DNA from: Actinomycetota bacterium
GTDB lineage: Bacteria > Actinomycetota > Thermoleophilia > Gaiellales > Gaiellaceae
Direction: 5' to 3'
Assembly: GCA_005885565.1 (NCBI GenBank)
Contig: VAXK01000119.1
Span: forward strand, 1-22,613
DNA: 22,613 nt
The notes beneath the pieces were generated by a model. That model worked only from the letters and a program-made list of their open reading frames with translations. It was not told where the DNA came from and made no database searches. Positions 20,679-22,613 of the stretch are shown piece by piece. Each line of letters starts with the position of its first letter. Within the stretch, counting starts at the first letter, position 1. The position numbers were made by a program, and so were the translations under genes.

Positions 20679-22613
20679 GTGGGCAGGACGGAACGGCTGG
20701 CGCGCCTCTGCGGTGGTCACCCGTGGCGCACGATCCTCGCCTGGGTCGGCGCGATCGTCCTCGCGCTCGTCGCCGCCGCGGTCTTCCTGCCCGGCAACCT
20801 GACCTCGAACGGGCACGTCACCGGCAACCCGGAGTCGAAGCAGGCCGAGGATCTCGTCTACCGGGACTTCCCGCCCGACCCGAACGCGGCCGACGAGCTC
20901 GTCGTCGTGCGGTCGCCGACGCACACGGTCGACGATCCCGCCTTCAAGCGGTTCGTCTCCGAGCTCTATCGGCAAGGGCAGGCGACGAACGTCGTCTACC
21001 GCGCCCGCAGCTACCTGAACGGCTCGCCGTCGCTCGTGTCGGCCGACCGGCACGCGGCTTTGATCGAGATCCAGCGCAAGGCCGACGTCGACCGCCTCCT
21101 CCCCGTGATCGCACGGAACGACGGCCGGCAGGGGTTCCGCGTGACGATCACCGGCGCCGGGACGCTCGACCACGACTTCAACGACCTGTCGCAGCACGAC
21201 CTCAAGTCGGGCGAGCTCCAGGTCGGCCTTCCGGCTGCGCTCGTCGTCCTCGTGCTCGTCTTCGGCGCCGTCGCCGCGGGACTCGTGCCGGTCCTGATGG
21301 CGATGGTCTCGATCCTCGTCGCGATCGGCCTGACGGGCCTCGTCGCGGAGGGCTTCACGCTCTCGATCTTCGTGATCAACATGCTGACGGGCATGGGGCT
21401 CGCCCTCGGGATCGACTACTCGCTCTTCGTCGTCTCCCGCTACCGCGAGGAACGGGGCCGCGGCCGGGAGCAGCTCGACGCGATCGCCGCCTCCGGCGCG
21501 ACCGCGAGCCGGGCCGTCTTCATCAGCGGCTCGGTGTTCGTTATCGCGCTCACCGGGATGTTCCTCGTCCCCTCGAACGTGATGCGGAGCCTCGCCGTGG
21601 GTGCGATCCTCGTCGGGATCGTCTCGGTGCTGGCCGCGCTCACGTTGCTCCCGGCGCTGCTCGGCTTGCTCGGCGATCGCGTGAACGCGCTGCGCGTGCC
21701 GTTCGTCGGCCGGAGCGTCGGCCGCGTGGCGCAGGAGGGCCGCGTCTGGGGCGCAATCGTGCGCTGGGTGATGCGGCGGCCGGCGACGAGCCTGGCCGCG
21801 GCGGTCGTGCTCCTGCTCGCGGCGGCCTCCCCGGTGCTGAGCCTCCACCTCGGCGCGAACGGCGTCAGCACGCTTCCGAACCGCCTCGCGAGCAAGCAGG
21901 GGTACGAGGCGCTTGCGCGCAGCTTCCCACGCGCGAGCGCGGCCCCCGTCGTCGTCGCGATCCAGGGCGACGTGACGACACCGCGAGCGCGCGCCGCGAT
22001 CGGCCGCCTGCGGTCGCGGATCGCGGCCGACCGCGCCTTCGGCGGCCCCGGCGATCTGCGCATCTCCTCGAAACGCGACCTCGTGGCGCTGATCGTCCCG
22101 CTCCGCGGGGACAAGACGAGCAACGAGGCGCTCGAAGCCGTGCGCCGTCTTCGCCACGCCGATATCCCTCAGACGCTCGGCGGCACCGACCTCCGCGCGC
22201 TCGTCGGCGGCGACACGGCCGACAACGTCGACTTCATCGACGCCGTCCACCGGTGGACGCCATATGTGTTCGCCTTCGTGCTCGGCCTCAGCCTCGTGCT
22301 GCTGACGGTGGTCTTCCGCTCGCTCGTCATCGCAGCCACGGCGATCGTCCTCAACCTGCTCTCGGTCGGCGCCGCCTACGGCCTGCTCGTCCTCGTCTTC
22401 CAGAAGGGCGTCGCCCACAACCTGCTCGGCTTCCAGCAGGTGGACGTCATCGAGGCGTGGGTGCCGCTCTTCCTGTTCTCCGTCCTCTTCGGCCTGTCGA
22501 TGGACTACCAGGTGTTCCTGCTCAGCCGGATCAAGGAGCGCTACGACGAGACCGGCTCGACGAACGACGCGCTCTCGTACGGCGTCGGCTCGACGGCCCG
22601 CATCATCACCGGC
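20679..22613 (+). CDS. MMPL family transporter, 3' end outside window
   Basis: The frame is open from GTG 20679 to the last base, 645 codons, with no stop. It is an RND-superfamily MMPL exporter: an N-terminal helix (about 20-37), an outer domain, then a helix bundle with GMGLALGIDYSLFVVSRYREE, the conserved MMPL motif. A second outer domain follows, and a second bundle with GLSMDYQVFLLSRIKERYDE and TARIITG at the window edge. MMPL proteins export lipids or hydrophobic compounds using proton flow; the paired Asp-Tyr motifs in both halves belong to that relay. Substrate is unknown. GGAG at 20673-20676 lies only two bases from the GTG, so the start is not fully certain. I see no internal frame break. 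Confidence 0.92.
   Translation, partial: MGRTERLARLCGGHPWRTILAWVGAIVLALVAAAVFLPGNLTSNGHVTGNPESKQAEDLVYRDFPPDPNAADELVVVRSPTHTVDDPAFKRFVSELYRQGQATNVVYRARSYLNGSPSLVSADRHAALIEIQRKADVDRLLPVIARNDGRQGFRVTITGAGTLDHDFNDLSQHDLKSGELQVGLPAALVVLVLVFGAVAAGLVPVLMAMVSILVAIGLTGLVAEGFTLSIFVINMLTGMGLALGIDYSLFVVSRYREERGRGREQLDAIAASGATASRAVFISGSVFVIALTGMFLVPSNVMRSLAVGAILVGIVSVLAALTLLPALLGLLGDRVNALRVPFVGRSVGRVAQEGRVWGAIVRWVMRRPATSLAAAVVLLLAAASPVLSLHLGANGVSTLPNRLASKQGYEALARSFPRASAAPVVVAIQGDVTTPRARAAIGRLRSRIAADRAFGGPGDLRISSKRDLVALIVPLRGDKTSNEALEAVRRLRHADIPQTLGGTDLRALVGGDTADNVDFIDAVHRWTPYVFAFVLGLSLVLLTVVFRSLVIAATAIVLNLLSVGAAYGLLVLVFQKGVAHNLLGFQQVDVIEAWVPLFLFSVLFGLSMDYQVFLLSRIKERYDETGSTNDALSYGVGSTARIITG

Noticed and set aside
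20322..22418. Long minus-strand open frame (698 codons) across the SDR and MMPL genes
   Set aside because: The plus strand has clear MMPL motifs in both halves; the minus product is low-complexity Glu/Asp/Arg-rich and has no domain.

Overview
The window is high-GC bacterial DNA: a 60-base stretch inside the ligase gene (14041-14100) has 45 G+C. Many genes start with GTG or TTG, and many start/stop pairs overlap by four bases (ATGA, GTGA, TTGA). The block at 7265-13988 runs fhaA, fhaB, pstP, rodA, pbpA, pknB with PASTA repeats. This is the actinobacterial cell-wall/division kinase cluster known from Mycobacterium, although mycobacterial pknA is absent. I infer Actinomycetota, probably a deep branch such as Thermoleophilia. 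There is no rRNA to confirm this.

Layout. (1) 1-3304 (+): the tail of a GNAT acetyltransferase, a PII-like regulator, an ammonium transporter, a small membrane protein and a two-domain sulfurtransferase. The PII/amtB junction carries a 179-bp insertion that repeats the first 15 codons of amtB. (2) 3341-5549 (-): a convergent operon of a one-TM protein with a CARDB-like end, a DUF4446 protein and an HNH nuclease. A 40-bp tandem duplication lies exactly over the convergent stop codons. (3) 5640-15022 (+): a kinase with a polytopic membrane domain, then fhaA, fhaB, PP2C phosphatase, RodA/FtsW, penicillin-binding protein, PASTA kinase and D-Ala-D-Ala ligase, nearly all start/stop coupled. (4) 15030-18241 (-): a small secreted protein, a third Ser/Thr kinase with a discoidin-like ectodomain, and a 4-aminobutyrate aminotransferase. 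Several hairpins lie between the kinase and the aminotransferase. (5) 18323-19633 (-): a long dCTP deaminase of clearly lower GC. (6) 19753-22613 (+): an NDUFA9-type SDR protein and an MMPL transporter cut by the window end.

How the genes work together. The central block is a signalling and synthesis unit for peptidoglycan. Ligase makes the D-Ala-D-Ala end, RodA polymerises, PbpA crosslinks, the PASTA kinase senses wall fragments, the phosphatase reverses phosphorylation, and FHA proteins read phosphothreonines. The first three genes form a nitrogen-uptake unit, but the PII protein lacks several textbook residues.

Most unusual observations. The PP2C phosphatase and the penicillin-binding protein each carry an internal loss with a frameshift, and the aminotransferase seems to lack about 13 conserved residues in frame. 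These may be assembly errors or real mutations; read mapping decides. The insertion at the PII/amtB junction and the duplication over the convergent stops are neat rearrangements that leave the flanking proteins intact. I see no defence system, CRISPR array, tRNA, rRNA or intact insertion sequence.
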